A DNA stretch of 64,000 nucleotides from Serratia silvae (GTDB lineage: Bacteria; Pseudomonadota; Gammaproteobacteria; Enterobacterales; Enterobacteriaceae): contig NZ_JAGQDC010000021.1 of NCBI RefSeq assembly GCF_023282985.1, positions 20,608 through 84,607 of the forward strand, in the 5' to 3' direction. Of the stretch, positions 26,101 to 35,428 are shown piece after piece. The notes beneath the pieces are model-generated. The model did no database searches and had not been told where the DNA came from. It saw nothing but the letters and a program-made list of their open reading frames with translations. Numbering within the stretch: the first letter of the stretch is position 1; each line of letters starts with the position of its first letter. Made by a program: the position numbers and the translations under genes.

Positions 26101-27156
26101 TTAGATTGTGTCTAAATAAATAATTGTCTTTATCTTCCCAACGTCGGCCGCCGATATAGGCAAAATGGCACGATCGATACCTTCAGGGAACACGAAACCG
26201 GTGATGCCGCCGGTCGAGAACTCTACGTTGCATCCCCGGTAACCAAGCGTCACAAGAGTGGCTATACCATCAGCAATGATCAGCCTTGCATCTGGCTGCG
26301 TCGTCTGGATCATCGGCGTAGGAACGACATCAAGCACCCAGGCATCAAGCCGCCTGTCATCCAGGAAGACAGGCGTTGTTTCGAGAGGCCTGGCAATGTT
26401 GTTAATTGTCTCTGTAGCAGTTAGCTCGATGGTGAGCGATTCGGGGACTATTTCTGGTTGTAAGCTTTGCAAATACCATGTTCCGCTCTTGATGTCGGAG
26501 CTCACGCCAAACAGCGTGATGATGATATTCCTTTCCTCCAACTCAACATTCAGATGATACCCCACCCCGTCAAAAACGATATGTAGCGGGATTAATGGCT
26601 TGATAACCATTTTGAATTGCCGCATGAACTCTTCCAAGACTTTTGACGGCTCAGCATCCAAATACGGAGCGTAAAGGTCGTTAAGAACAATATTAATGCG
26701 CCCGCGGGATGTCAGGAAGAATTCACCATAACTCTCTTTGTAAAGTTCCAGATATTGTTCAGTGATGAAAAAGGAACCATAGGGATATTTAACCTGGTCA
26801 ATCGGCGCATAAAGAGGCTCCCATTTGGCCGTTAAGTTTTTAAACTCCCGCCATAACGTAGCCTCAATAGGACGCGTAGTGCCTTTGAAGTGGATTTCAT
26901 CAAGTCGTTGAGATAGCAGCACTGGCAGCGAGTCAATATTCTTATTATCGATGTAGAAGAACTTTCCCAACTCCATCATTTTTTTACGTAAATCGTCTTT
27001 CCCCATTGAATACAAAGATTTTCTGTTGGCGGTGCGCTCAATCAGAGGCAAGACGACGCTGCTTAACATTGACTGAACTACGTCAGCAAATCCTGCCCAA
27101 AGGCCGGAGTTTTGCTTTGCTGGCGTCAATTGCTCTTTAAACCAGTTATCCTTCAT
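26101..27156 (-). CDS. Baseplate wedge-type protein (P1 gp16 position)
   Basis: 351 residues. Not clearly homologous to a known domain by eye; N-terminal helix region (WFKEQLTPAKQNSGLWAGF), beta-rich C-terminus. It begins where the BplA-like gene ends (overlapping TAATG), and stands in the place of P1 gene 16, a baseplate gene. It could be the small wedge or fibre-attachment protein that often follows a J-type baseplate protein (gpI-like). Confidence 0.6.
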   Translation of the reverse strand: MKDNWFKEQLTPAKQNSGLWAGFADVVQSMLSSVVLPLIERTANRKSLYSMGKDDLRKKMMELGKFFYIDNKNIDSLPVLLSQRLDEIHFKGTTRPIEATLWREFKNLTAKWEPLYAPIDQVKYPYGSFFITEQYLELYKESYGEFFLTSRGRINIVLNDLYAPYLDAEPSKVLEEFMRQFKMVIKPLIPLHIVFDGVGYHLNVELEERNIIITLFGVSSDIKSGTWYLQSLQPEIVPESLTIELTATETINNIARPLETTPVFLDDRRLDAWVLDVVPTPMIQTTQPDARLIIADGIATLVTLGYRGCNVEFSTGGITGFVFPEGIDRAILPISAADVGKIKTIIYLDTI

Positions 27157-28610
27157 TACATAGCTCCAAAATCCAGCTCTATTTTAGAATCGGTGACATT
27201 CAGATAAATAAAATCATTAAGCGCCGTTATCTGGCTCTGATTTTTAATTTCAAGCTTGAACTCAGACAATAGTTTGGTGTTTTCTATTATCGCCCATACT
27301 TTATTTTCAGAAACATAAGAAGATTCTCCAGAATAATCATGAACAACGCTATTTTTACCGTCTGAATTTTTACGTTCAAATCTATTGGAGTTACGCCCAG
27401 CCTTATTCTCCAACTGCTCACGGATCTGCCTCTCCGCCTCGATTACATCTAGGCCTTTCCGCACACTGCCTTTAACTGATATTGTAAACGGTTTCTCTTT
27501 AGAGTTTACGTAAAAGAAATTCGTGTTCAGTTTATTAGGTATCGTTTTAATAGTTGAAATAATCAACTCCCCCAACTGCGACTGAGAAAATCCTTTTTTA
27601 TGCCCACAGAAAAAAATTCTGTTTATATTCTCAAGCGACTTAACTCCTGTAGACCTTTCCTGTTCTTCTTCACCCCACACATTTACCCAATTTAAATTTG
27701 GAATATGAGTTCTCAAGAAATGTTTATAGTCCCCATCCCACACCACCTGATTATCATATGCAGTAAAGTATTGTGCGCGCAGTCTTGTTTCTTCTGTTGA
27801 CTCATACCCCGCCCCATTGGTGATAGGCGTATCCGTTTTGATCTCTAACTTACCTGCCAGCGAAGAGGACTCAGCATACGGCGTCAGTGACTGTCCCTGA
27901 ACCAGGGTAATGTCTCCATCACTTAGCCAAACGTCTAAGATCACCTGCTCGCCGCTTGCAGGCATTTTCCCTGTTGAACCGTCGCCAAACCGCACGCCTA
28001 TCTGTTCCGTTGGCCGGTAAAACTTCACATAGTCTCGGCTATCTTTGTTGGAAAGGCGGAATTGATGGTTTTCTTTCCATTGCTGCAAAACGCCTGTTTC
28101 CGTGACGAACACATCAATATCAACACATCGTTTTGTCATGTCTTTGGACAAGGTGAATGTCAAAAACTCAGTTTCCTTGGGAACGTCGAAAACAACACGC
28201 TCACGCTCCAACTGCTTTGTGGCCATCCCGGTCTTTACTTCTCCTGGCTTCAGGATCACTGGCTCCATGAGCATATAGCGCTTTTGCTCATCTGATATGA
28301 GATTTGTGTAGATTGCCAATGACAGCGATTGCTGGGTCTTGTTCGTTACCGTGGAGGTTCCGTACGACGGTTTAATCTGGCGGGCGATGTACCCGCGATC
28401 TTCTGCGGCCGCAAGGATAGATGTACGTTTTGACGCTGTACTGATAAAACCTTCAGTTAGCTCTTTTTCCGCAGCCGTCTGACTGGCATAAATAACTTGG
28501 CTGGCCATGATCGCCAGCATGTTCATAAACTGGCTATTAACAAAGCGACGCCACCACATGTTCCCTTCAATAAGGGTCGTGAACTTATCTAATATGTCTT
28601 GAAAAGTCAT
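27156..28610 (-). CDS. bplA: Baseplate J-like wedge protein (BplA-like)
   Basis: 484 residues. Segments QIGVRFGDGSTGKMPASGEQ and TNGAGYESTEETRLRAQYFTA followed by YKHFLRTHIPNLNWVNVWGEEEQE are those of gpJ/gp6-type baseplate wedges, where the RFGDG motif and the later AVxxDxxxxA-like region are diagnostic. It forms the ring round the hub that triggers sheath contraction. Directly follows a gp25-like gene (28615-28962), the usual partner. Confidence 0.85.
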   Translation of the reverse strand: MTFQDILDKFTTLIEGNMWWRRFVNSQFMNMLAIMASQVIYASQTAAEKELTEGFISTASKRTSILAAAEDRGYIARQIKPSYGTSTVTNKTQQSLSLAIYTNLISDEQKRYMLMEPVILKPGEVKTGMATKQLERERVVFDVPKETEFLTFTLSKDMTKRCVDIDVFVTETGVLQQWKENHQFRLSNKDSRDYVKFYRPTEQIGVRFGDGSTGKMPASGEQVILDVWLSDGDITLVQGQSLTPYAESSSLAGKLEIKTDTPITNGAGYESTEETRLRAQYFTAYDNQVVWDGDYKHFLRTHIPNLNWVNVWGEEEQERSTGVKSLENINRIFFCGHKKGFSQSQLGELIISTIKTIPNKLNTNFFYVNSKEKPFTISVKGSVRKGLDVIEAERQIREQLENKAGRNSNRFERKNSDGKNSVVHDYSGESSYVSENKVWAIIENTKLLSEFKLEIKNQSQITALNDFIYLNVTDSKIELDFGAM

Positions 28611-28614
28611 TGTG

Positions 28615-28962
28615 TTATTCCTTTTTCAGCGTCCACATCAGTTCATCATCGGGTATGCCGATGATCAGAACAAAAGTATCAATTTCAACGGGCTCTATCC
28701 TGATCCCTTCCAGGGTCAGATCTGCAATATCCGTCATCATTTTGATAATGATGTCGTTTTCCATGGCCACGAGCGTATGCACGCTGTCCAGCGTCTCATG
28801 CTTGTACTTAGCCAAGGGGTTACCGAAGGAGGGGTACCCGTACACGCTGCCTTCGGGCGTATGAAGCCAGTCTTCGATGCGGGCCTGCATGGCTTCAACA
28901 TCACCCAACTTGACCGTAACCCCCTCCCCTGTGACGCGGAGAAGGCTGTCTATTTCATTCAT
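28615..28962 (-). CDS. gp25/gpW-like baseplate wedge protein
   Basis: 115 residues from ATG 28962 (MNEIDSLLRVTGEGVTVKLG) after AGGTG. Motif LHTPEGSVYGYPSFGNPLAKY corresponds to the conserved region of gp25-like wedge proteins (TxxGErxxxPxFG). Small, first gene of a late operon, 5 bp before BplA. Together they form the inner wedge of the contractile baseplate. Confidence 0.8.
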   Translation of the reverse strand: MNEIDSLLRVTGEGVTVKLGDVEAMQARIEDWLHTPEGSVYGYPSFGNPLAKYKHETLDSVHTLVAMENDIIIKMMTDIADLTLEGIRIEPVEIDTFVLIIGIPDDELMWTLKKE

Positions 28963-29006
28963 TTCTACACCTGAATACACAGAGGGACTGGAACCATAAT
29001 TTAGGC

Positions 29007-29019
29007 GAAGTGAGTTATT
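29007..29019 (-). promoter_or_regulatory. Late box and -10 upstream of the baseplate operon
   Basis: Minus strand AATAACTCACTTC, then GCC and TAAATTAT as a -10-like box, about 45 bp upstream of the gp25-like start. This is the clearest pairing of the box with a -10 element in the window. Confidence 0.6.
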
Positions 29020-29069
29020 GACGGCCCTGGCCGATTGCCGCCCTTCTGGCAAGGGGCGCAATAATTCAC

Positions 29070-29139
29070 AAGTAAGAAGTAAGAAGTAAGAAGTAATAGT
29101 TATGAAGTATGAAGTATGATAATTAAGTGTGAAGTATGA
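29070..29139. repeat. Heptanucleotide tandem repeat
   Basis: AAGTAAG three times and AAGTAAT, then after 3 bp TATGAAG twice, TATGATA and degenerate copies, all in period 7. It lies between the stop of the tape-measure gene and the promoter of the next operon. A second period-7 array is at 49551-49597. Confidence 0.85.
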
Positions 29140-29144
29140 ATAAA

Positions 29145-29162
29145 CGCGGCATCCTTGCCGCG
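29145..29162 (-). terminator. Terminator of the tail operon
   Basis: Stem CGCGGC/GCCGCG with a 6-base loop, followed on the minus strand by TTTATTC, 8 bp beyond the stop of the tape-measure gene. Confidence 0.8.
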
Positions 29163-29169
29163 ATTTAAG

Positions 29170-32100
29170 TTAGCCAAACAGTCTTTCAAGGGCGCTATCA
29201 GATATCTCTACTGGCACTTCAGCGCGTGGTACGGGCTGCGGGCTGTGCGTTGTAGCATTAACATTAACGCTCGTTTCCTTCGCCTCGGGCTTCATGTTGA
29301 GCTGCTTCTCGACTCCCTTTGCTATGCGCTCCAACAAGCTGGCTATGGAGTCATCACTGTTTCTAGATTCGTTATCACGCTGATAGACCGGCGCAACCCC
29401 GCTCGCCGCCAGGTTCGGCACAACCGGTGGCGGAGTGCTTTGGAAAGCACCGATCGCTTGCTGGGTCAGGCTATTGGATTTTTCGCCTAACATGCCGGAT
29501 ACCGTGTCGCTTAAAAACGAAAGTGGCGTATTGGCCATTAACCCGGATACCACAGAGGAAACACCACCGCCGACAGTATCGCCAGCTGTCGCAGCAAAGG
29601 ATCCCAGCGGATTATCGATATCCACGCCGACTGATTGCAAGACATTGCGTGCAGTCCCTTCTAGAGCGGTTTTGCTGGACTCTATGACTACATCACTGAA
29701 ACCATCCCACCAGCTGCTGCTACCGGCGTCTACGATGTTTTGCGGCGTTCCTTGCCCCCCTGGTTGTATCTTTTGCACTTTCTTAACGCTGCTGTACGGG
29801 ACAACGCCCATCGGCAAACTCCGTGTGCCGTCGACAACAGAAGGCTGACGCTCCCCAATCCCTACACCAGGGGCGCTATCATAGCTGGTGGTCTGTTGCT
29901 TTCCCTGAAGAGCGCCAATGGCATCAGGCGCTTTCGAAGCAGTTTGCAATCCTGGTGGCAACTTGGCACCAACAGGTAACGTAAGCCCACGATCTGGTGC
30001 GACAACAGACAACCCTTCGACGTTAAACAAATCAGTCAGGGCCGCGTCGCTTTTACCTCCCAACTCTCCCAAGTACGTTGCAGCAGTGTCATATCCACTT
30101 ACGGCGGCCCCAGCAACCTCATTAACACCAGCACCCACAGCACTTACAAGCTCGCTGGTACGAGAGCCAGCAGGGCGCTTCTCTGGGCGGGAGAACTGAT
30201 CTTTGTGAGAAATAGCAGCAAGGCCTTCTGCCTGCCGCTTTTCGTTAATTTTACCCAACGTTTCCGAGTTAAACTCACCAACCCATTTGCGGCCAGAACG
30301 CTCCCCGATTGCGGTCTTGATGAATTCGTCAGAAACCTGCGGAGCTCCCCCCTCAACGGTGGCTATTTGCCGCATTACTTTTGTCATCACGTCGGCATTG
30401 CCCAGGTCGAGCCGATCGCTTTCTCTGACGCCCAATGTTTTTGACAGCTGCTTAATATAGCCTTCTGTGTCGTTCTCACCCTCGGGCGCAAACCTGGTGA
30501 TGATCCCACGAACAGTGTCAAGCTTCTGGTATCCAACAGCTTTAGATGTGCCTTCAGCATAGCTACTAAGCTGATTGGCCAGGGCGCGGAACCCCTCTTC
30601 TGGAGAGTCGAACTTGGCGAACCGCTGTTCACCTTTTGCATTGGGCGCTTCTAACTCAGCCCCCTCTTGGCCAACAAATTGTAGGTTACCGAAGTTGTTG
30701 TTTCTAAACGTTCTATTACGAGCGTTTGCACCGCCAATATTCAAATCGTTTGAGACGTTATTTTTTGGGGGCACCTTTATCTGCGGTACCGAGCTTACTG
30801 CTGAACCCACTCCCTGTACCGGAGCCGCCACGCCTTGAACTGCGGGTTGTTCTCCCTGGGCTGGATTCTCGCCACCCGGCCCGGAGAAGGAGAACATGCC
30901 CTTCAGCGATTTATCCAGCTCCTTAACCGCATCGGCAGTTTTATTCGCACCGACGCGTATAGCATCGACGACTTGGCCATCTTTTCCTGGGTCGAAGAAA
31001 CTTTTAACGCTATTGATGCCGTTATCGATCTCACTCACACGGGTATCAATAGCCTGTGCAATATCGCTTGTGTTGAACGTCAAGCTCTCAGCTACACCAT
31101 CCAAGCCTATGGCGCGTGCCCCATCAGCCAGAAGGCCTGAAGCGCCAGAAACCAGCCCACCCATATCGACTATGTTCGCTGCGGCATATTCGGTCTTGTG
31201 TCGGCCTGAAACCTTTTGGCCCTCGGCTAATTTAAATGTGCTCCGCTGCGCTTCCTCGTCAGTGTAACCATCGGCCGCATCCAGGCCTGCACCGATCACT
31301 GTCCCGATGATTGGGATCGCTTTGAGCGCGCCCTTGGCTGCAAGCTTGCCTGCGGCTTTCCCTGCGAGCTTTTCACCAGCTGCTTTCCCGGTAGACTCAG
31401 TGGCAACCTTGGTCGCCGCTGCGCTGGCTGGAGCTTGTGCTGCTGTAGTGGCAGCCTTAGCCGCTGCTGTACTGGTACCGGCTGCTGCTGCGCCGGTTGC
31501 CGTCTTGGCCGCCGTGGTAGCGGCTACGCCTGCCGCACCTGCCGCGACGCCTGTAGACACTTTGGCAGCTGTGGTAGCTGCTGCGCCAGCTGGCACCCTG
31601 GTCGCAGTGGTAATGCGTGCTCTGGCCCGCCCACGCTTAGAACGGGAAGATTTTCGACGTTTCGGCTCTTTCTTTTTTGGCTCAGGCTTATCTATTTCGG
31701 CCGCATCATCATTTGCGCCGCCGCCAAATACGCCTTTTATCGCCCCGTAGGTACCTGCCGCTAATCCACCGGCCCCGGCCGCTATTTTGGCCAGCTTTCC
31801 GCCTTTTGCCTTCGGCCTGCCAGCCTTGGTTCTTGGTTTAGCTTTGTCTTGTGTGCCACCAGCTGAAGACCGGCCACGCCCACCCCTTGATGTAGTTGAT
31901 CCAGGGCCAACGCCAGCCAGGCGTTTAAACAGCTTAACGAGCGCCCCTCCGCCGAGGGCCATAGCAATGCCGCTCATGATCCGGGAGCCTAGCGCTCTCC
32001 CAATAGCACGGCCGCCGAGCGCGGAAAGAATGCTTCCAATAATGCCCCGGCCACCGCCAGCGCCTTTCGATGACTTATCGCGTATATCGCCCAGAATCCG

Positions 32101-33117
32101 AATGATCTCTTCATCGGATTTAGCAAGCTGCTCCTGCTGTGACGTCAGTACAGACACAACCTTGTTAGTGGTGTTTGAACTGTACGCCTGTTGCGATTTT
32201 GTGGGCGCATTTGCTGACGCCATACCAGGGAACCTAATCGGCTCGCCTGAAATAGCGCTGGCCCGTTCTTTGCGCTTATCTCGCCATTCTTTGAGACTGA
32301 CGACGCTACTGTTGACACCACCAACCAGGCCTGCGGCCTCTTTACCGGCGCTGTACAGAACACCACCAGCCGCCATCCCTGCCACCTCGCCGGTGGAGCC
32401 GTCCCCGCTTTTGTTCGAGAAGAACGCCGAAAGCCGTTTAATCAGGCTCTTTTCCTGGTCATCCTTCTTTTTTTCGGTACCTGCTTCTACTTTATCTCTA
32501 GAGACAAACCGGCCACTCGAATCGCGGGAGCCAGTGACGCCGTTATCTGTTTGTTTTTTATTTCTATTTAACCTGTCAGAACCGTCATTTAATTGCCATT
32601 TTCTTGCTGTGTTTCCGATGACGAAATGATGATTTTCAGTTGCACCACCAGCCATCCCCGTAAGGTTCGAGGTTCCGCCAATGCTTTTCGGTTGCACAAT
32701 GCTGCTAATTGATTGCAATTTACTGTTAAATTCACCAAAACCAGCGGCAGCAACAGATTTCTGGGGAAAAACCCTACTAAAAGATGTTTTTTGATTGCCA
32801 CTATCACCAATTTGCAATACTTCAGGTGATATCGATATTTTCAACTCACCGCTAGTATTGCGTAAATCATGCAATTGACTTCGATTAGCTGATACCGTTG
32901 AAGTGTCGCCACCCCTTTCTCGACGGGCGATACTGGCGAGTATTGAGGCATTGGAGTCTTGCAGCTTGGTTTTATGGCTGTCTGCGCTGCTGGTGGCTGT
33001 TCTTCCAATGATAGCCCGATGGATATCAGAAAGAACATCCAGCTCTTTGGCGCTGGCGCTCTCGATCGCATCGATGACCAACAGCGTATCTGAAGCGTTT
33101 ATCTGTCGTGCTGGCAT
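29170..33117 (-). CDS. sit: Tape measure / injected transglycosylase (Sit-like)
   Basis: 1315 residues from ATG 33117 (MPARQINAS), ribosome site AGGGAAG. Glu/Ser/Lys-rich N-terminus; a basic stretch PKKKEPKRRKSSRSKRGRAR near 495; a low-complexity Ala/Thr/Lys region (about 510-570) likely to be the long helical part; then from about 805 a lysozyme-like domain beginning RNNNFGNLQFVGQEG and running through FAKFDSPEEGFRAL to GVRESDRLDLGNADV. Domains starting N-N-x-G-N are found in virion-borne peptidoglycan enzymes such as P1 Sit. It sets tail length and helps DNA cross the cell wall. Follows a tail-chaperone pair, as tape-measure genes do. Confidence 0.8.
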   Translation of the reverse strand: MPARQINASDTLLVIDAIESASAKELDVLSDIHRAIIGRTATSSADSHKTKLQDSNASILASIARRERGGDTSTVSANRSQLHDLRNTSGELKISISPEVLQIGDSGNQKTSFSRVFPQKSVAAAGFGEFNSKLQSISSIVQPKSIGGTSNLTGMAGGATENHHFVIGNTARKWQLNDGSDRLNRNKKQTDNGVTGSRDSSGRFVSRDKVEAGTEKKKDDQEKSLIKRLSAFFSNKSGDGSTGEVAGMAAGGVLYSAGKEAAGLVGGVNSSVVSLKEWRDKRKERASAISGEPIRFPGMASANAPTKSQQAYSSNTTNKVVSVLTSQQEQLAKSDEEIIRILGDIRDKSSKGAGGGRGIIGSILSALGGRAIGRALGSRIMSGIAMALGGGALVKLFKRLAGVGPGSTTSRGGRGRSSAGGTQDKAKPRTKAGRPKAKGGKLAKIAAGAGGLAAGTYGAIKGVFGGGANDDAAEIDKPEPKKKEPKRRKSSRSKRGRARARITTATRVPAGAAATTAAKVSTGVAAGAAGVAATTAAKTATGAAAAGTSTAAAKAATTAAQAPASAAATKVATESTGKAAGEKLAGKAAGKLAAKGALKAIPIIGTVIGAGLDAADGYTDEEAQRSTFKLAEGQKVSGRHKTEYAAANIVDMGGLVSGASGLLADGARAIGLDGVAESLTFNTSDIAQAIDTRVSEIDNGINSVKSFFDPGKDGQVVDAIRVGANKTADAVKELDKSLKGMFSFSGPGGENPAQGEQPAVQGVAAPVQGVGSAVSSVPQIKVPPKNNVSNDLNIGGANARNRTFRNNNFGNLQFVGQEGAELEAPNAKGEQRFAKFDSPEEGFRALANQLSSYAEGTSKAVGYQKLDTVRGIITRFAPEGENDTEGYIKQLSKTLGVRESDRLDLGNADVMTKVMRQIATVEGGAPQVSDEFIKTAIGERSGRKWVGEFNSETLGKINEKRQAEGLAAISHKDQFSRPEKRPAGSRTSELVSAVGAGVNEVAGAAVSGYDTAATYLGELGGKSDAALTDLFNVEGLSVVAPDRGLTLPVGAKLPPGLQTASKAPDAIGALQGKQQTTSYDSAPGVGIGERQPSVVDGTRSLPMGVVPYSSVKKVQKIQPGGQGTPQNIVDAGSSSWWDGFSDVVIESSKTALEGTARNVLQSVGVDIDNPLGSFAATAGDTVGGGVSSVVSGLMANTPLSFLSDTVSGMLGEKSNSLTQQAIGAFQSTPPPVVPNLAASGVAPVYQRDNESRNSDDSIASLLERIAKGVEKQLNMKPEAKETSVNVNATTHSPQPVPRAEVPVEISDSALERLFG

Positions 33118-33119
33118 TA

Positions 33120-33356
33120 TCACTTCCCTGACGAGTTTTTAATCATTTGAACCAGATCATCAAGAATCTTGAATGCACGCCACTGAGGTAATTTTTCAAT
33201 GTCGCTGATCGGTTGCCTACCGTATAACGCCAGATTATTAATCAGGGTCACCCAGGAGTTGAGCGACATTGCCTGGAAGGTAGTCGACACCCCGAAACTG
33301 AAAGAACAGCCGGGTTGAAACCGTCTTATCCTCCTTAGCCAAGGTCGGGCACTCAT
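33120..33356 (-). CDS. Downstream frame of the tail assembly chaperone (frameshift product)
   Basis: Open frame overlapping the last 119 bp of the gene at 33238-34065, in the frame reached by +1 or -2 slippage, and ending 3 bp before the tape-measure start. The part beyond the upstream stop encodes NLALYGRQPISDIEKLPQWR and on, about 38 residues. ATG 33356 and ATG 33269 lack good ribosome sites. Position and overlap are those of lambda G/GT and Mu, which make two chaperones by frameshift. Candidate slip site TTTCGGGGTG around 33300. Confidence 0.55.
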   Translation of the reverse strand: MSARPWLRRIRRFQPGCSFSFGVSTTFQAMSLNSWVTLINNLALYGRQPISDIEKLPQWRAFKILDDLVQMIKNSSGK

Positions 33357-34065
33357 GAGGTTTCACGTACAACTGACACTGGCCTTTGTGGATTTTGATA
33401 GGGAGGCCGTGGTGCAGGGTTTTGTTCATCTTTTTCACATTGGCCGCCAGTGCCACGAATTCGGAGTTAACGTCCATGCTGCGGATAAGTTCATAGCGCA
33501 TTTCAGCGGCTTTCTGGAAATCATCTGGCTGGTCTGCCAGGTGCGCTTGCAAGGTGATCTCGACTACTTTCAAGTTCGCTAATTCTTTCTTATAGTCCGG
33601 GTCATCTTCAGCTGGCAGGTTGGAATACATCATTTCCAAATGCTCCATACCCACACCGTCCAGTGGCTTCAGATTCCACAAATAAGGAACCCCTCTAACC
33701 GGGATCTCTACTTCGACGTAAGGCGGAACGGTCAGCAGTTCCACCTGGTCAGCGAGGTCTGCCATGTCAAAATCGTAATGGTGTAGCTCATTACAGTGCG
33801 CGCATTGGTAACTTAACGTTTGATAAGCGCCCTCAGACTGCGAATGCGTGTAAATCCACCACAGCGCCGTTCTGCGGTCTTGTGCTGTCCATTTAGCGCT
33901 ACTCTGCACATCACCAACTTGCATGGCATCGAGATATTTAGTCGTTGTCTGTTCTTCCTGCTCTGTCGATACTCCGCTGAATTGCAATGCATCATCGACA
34001 GTCGGAGCCCGAAAGTTAATTTCGTTTCGTGGGCTAGAAGGCTGGAATAGGGTAGGGATTAACAT
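33238..34065 (-). CDS. Tail assembly chaperone-like protein with CxxC motif
   Basis: 275 residues, mainly acidic and helical. Residues 87-96 hold CAHCNELHHYDFD, a likely metal knuckle (two Cys, two His). The 3' end overlaps a second frame (33120-33356) just before the tape-measure gene. These features fit a tail assembly chaperone that coats the tape measure before tube polymerisation; sequence alone does not place it in a family. Confidence 0.6.
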   Translation of the reverse strand: MLIPTLFQPSSPRNEINFRAPTVDDALQFSGVSTEQEEQTTTKYLDAMQVGDVQSSAKWTAQDRRTALWWIYTHSQSEGAYQTLSYQCAHCNELHHYDFDMADLADQVELLTVPPYVEVEIPVRGVPYLWNLKPLDGVGMEHLEMMYSNLPAEDDPDYKKELANLKVVEITLQAHLADQPDDFQKAAEMRYELIRSMDVNSEFVALAANVKKMNKTLHHGLPIKIHKGQCQLYVKPHECPTLAKEDKTVSTRLFFQFRGVDYLPGNVAQLLGDPD

Positions 34066-34074
34066 CGATATACC

Positions 34075-34851
34075 TTAAAATTTAATAATGCTGGAGGTAT
34101 CAACCGCTCGGCCTGCCGTTCCTATGGCCATCGCTGACGCCATACCTTTCAAGCTGGTATCTGAAGATGTGTGGCAAACAAAGGTCAAAGGATATGAAAG
34201 GAATTCCCCAACCTGGTCATATGCCCGTGTCGTTGCCCCGCGTTCCGTTGGGATAACGGCTAACTCGCCGTCCAAAGACTTGCTGCCATCAAAACCAACA
34301 CGATAAACGCGAACGTTCATCACGTAGTAGGGGGCTAAATTAATCGTGCCGTCTCTGTTGATAACGCGGCTTTTGCAGCCATCGAACCACTTAGCTATCC
34401 GGCCGGTCTGATCATCACGTACAGTGATCGTGACGGTGCCTGGCGTTATGTGTGTCGGCTTATTGAATTGAATACCACCGATGATTTTTGCATCCGTCTC
34501 GATCGTCCCTTCGCTGTATGAAACGTCTTTGGCGAACATAAACAGGTCTTTCATGCCATCGGCTTCAACAACCCATTGCCAGCCTTGGGAGAACTGTATG
34601 CGCATCGCCATTTCCAGCATGCTCTTTGCATAAGCAATTTCGCCGCTGTGGCCAACCTTACCGTTGACGATCCCACCACCAGCAAAACCACCGAGATTCC
34701 CGCCGTTGAGGGCATAATTAAGCGCATCCCTTACAACGTCATTAGCCCCCTGCATAAAGCCGTTAATAGCGGTGTCTTTAGCGTTGCTGAGCATGTTTTT
34801 CATTGAGTTTTTGAAGCTGGAACGACTGGATAAACCATCAAAAAGCCCCAT
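34075..34851 (-). CDS. Tail tube-like or tube-initiator protein
   Basis: 258 residues. Helical Gly-rich N-terminus, then beta-rich part with QWVVEADGMKDLFMFAKDVSY and THITPGTVTITVRDDQTGRIAKWFDGCK, the sort of pattern seen in T4 gp19-fold tube and tube-initiator (gp48/gp54) proteins. Lies between the chaperone and neck/tube genes. Structural role likely, exact place not proven. Confidence 0.5.
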   Translation of the reverse strand: MGLFDGLSSRSSFKNSMKNMLSNAKDTAINGFMQGANDVVRDALNYALNGGNLGGFAGGGIVNGKVGHSGEIAYAKSMLEMAMRIQFSQGWQWVVEADGMKDLFMFAKDVSYSEGTIETDAKIIGGIQFNKPTHITPGTVTITVRDDQTGRIAKWFDGCKSRVINRDGTINLAPYYVMNVRVYRVGFDGSKSLDGELAVIPTERGATTRAYDQVGEFLSYPLTFVCHTSSDTSLKGMASAMAIGTAGRAVDTSSIIKF

Positions 34852-34863
34852 TACGACGCCTCC

Positions 34864-35424
34864 TTACCCAAATAATGTGGCCCCGGCGATAATTGCCCGA
34901 TTAGCTGCCATTTGTAATTCCAGATCATTCTTACGTAGCTCAAGCGTGACGGCATCGGGAAGGGCAGACGTGTCTAACTTTCCTGCAATTGAAACGCGGC
35001 GTTGGCGTTCGGTATTTGGGATGGCAATCAACGCCTCCAGGTAGTCCTGGATCATACCGATTGTTGAGGGGGGGACAGTCCATTTATCCAGCGGGCGATC
35101 GCGAAGATTAACCAGATAGCTCAGCGTAAAGGGATAACGCTCGCGGCCGGTCAATTCCAAGTCGATCGAGGAGCCAAAATCCTCGCTATAGACGAACGTT
35201 CCTCGACTATCAACTACATGTACCAGCGCTAGATAGTCATCGGGGTAAGGCAGGGATACCCCCGCCTCCTTATTGACCCGAACTTTCTGAACTAATCCAG
35301 CTTTATCTTGATAAGCCGCCAGAGCTTTAATTAGCAGGCTTTCAAGCGTCTTCGTTTCAACGACCAGAAGAGGTGTGAAACGGGGCTTTACAGATTCAAG
35401 CAGTTCGTTCGGCGTCATCGTCAT
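34864..35424 (-). CDS. Neck/tail-completion type structural protein
   Basis: 186 residues, helical N-terminus (PNELLESVKPRFTPLLVVETKTLESLL), central beta part (SSIDLELTGRERYPFTLSYLVNLRD). Not recognised. Overlap-free within the tail operon, between two tube-type genes. A tail terminator or head-completion protein is plausible because such genes are of this size and lie next to the tube gene. Confidence 0.45.
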   Translation of the reverse strand: MTMTPNELLESVKPRFTPLLVVETKTLESLLIKALAAYQDKAGLVQKVRVNKEAGVSLPYPDDYLALVHVVDSRGTFVYSEDFGSSIDLELTGRERYPFTLSYLVNLRDRPLDKWTVPPSTIGMIQDYLEALIAIPNTERQRRVSIAGKLDTSALPDAVTLELRKNDLELQMAANRAIIAGATLFG

Positions 35425-35428
35425 CGCT

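Noticed and set aside
31787..32629. 280-codon plus-strand frame opposite the tape measure gene
   Set aside because: Low-complexity shadow of the Sit-like gene; no start signal.
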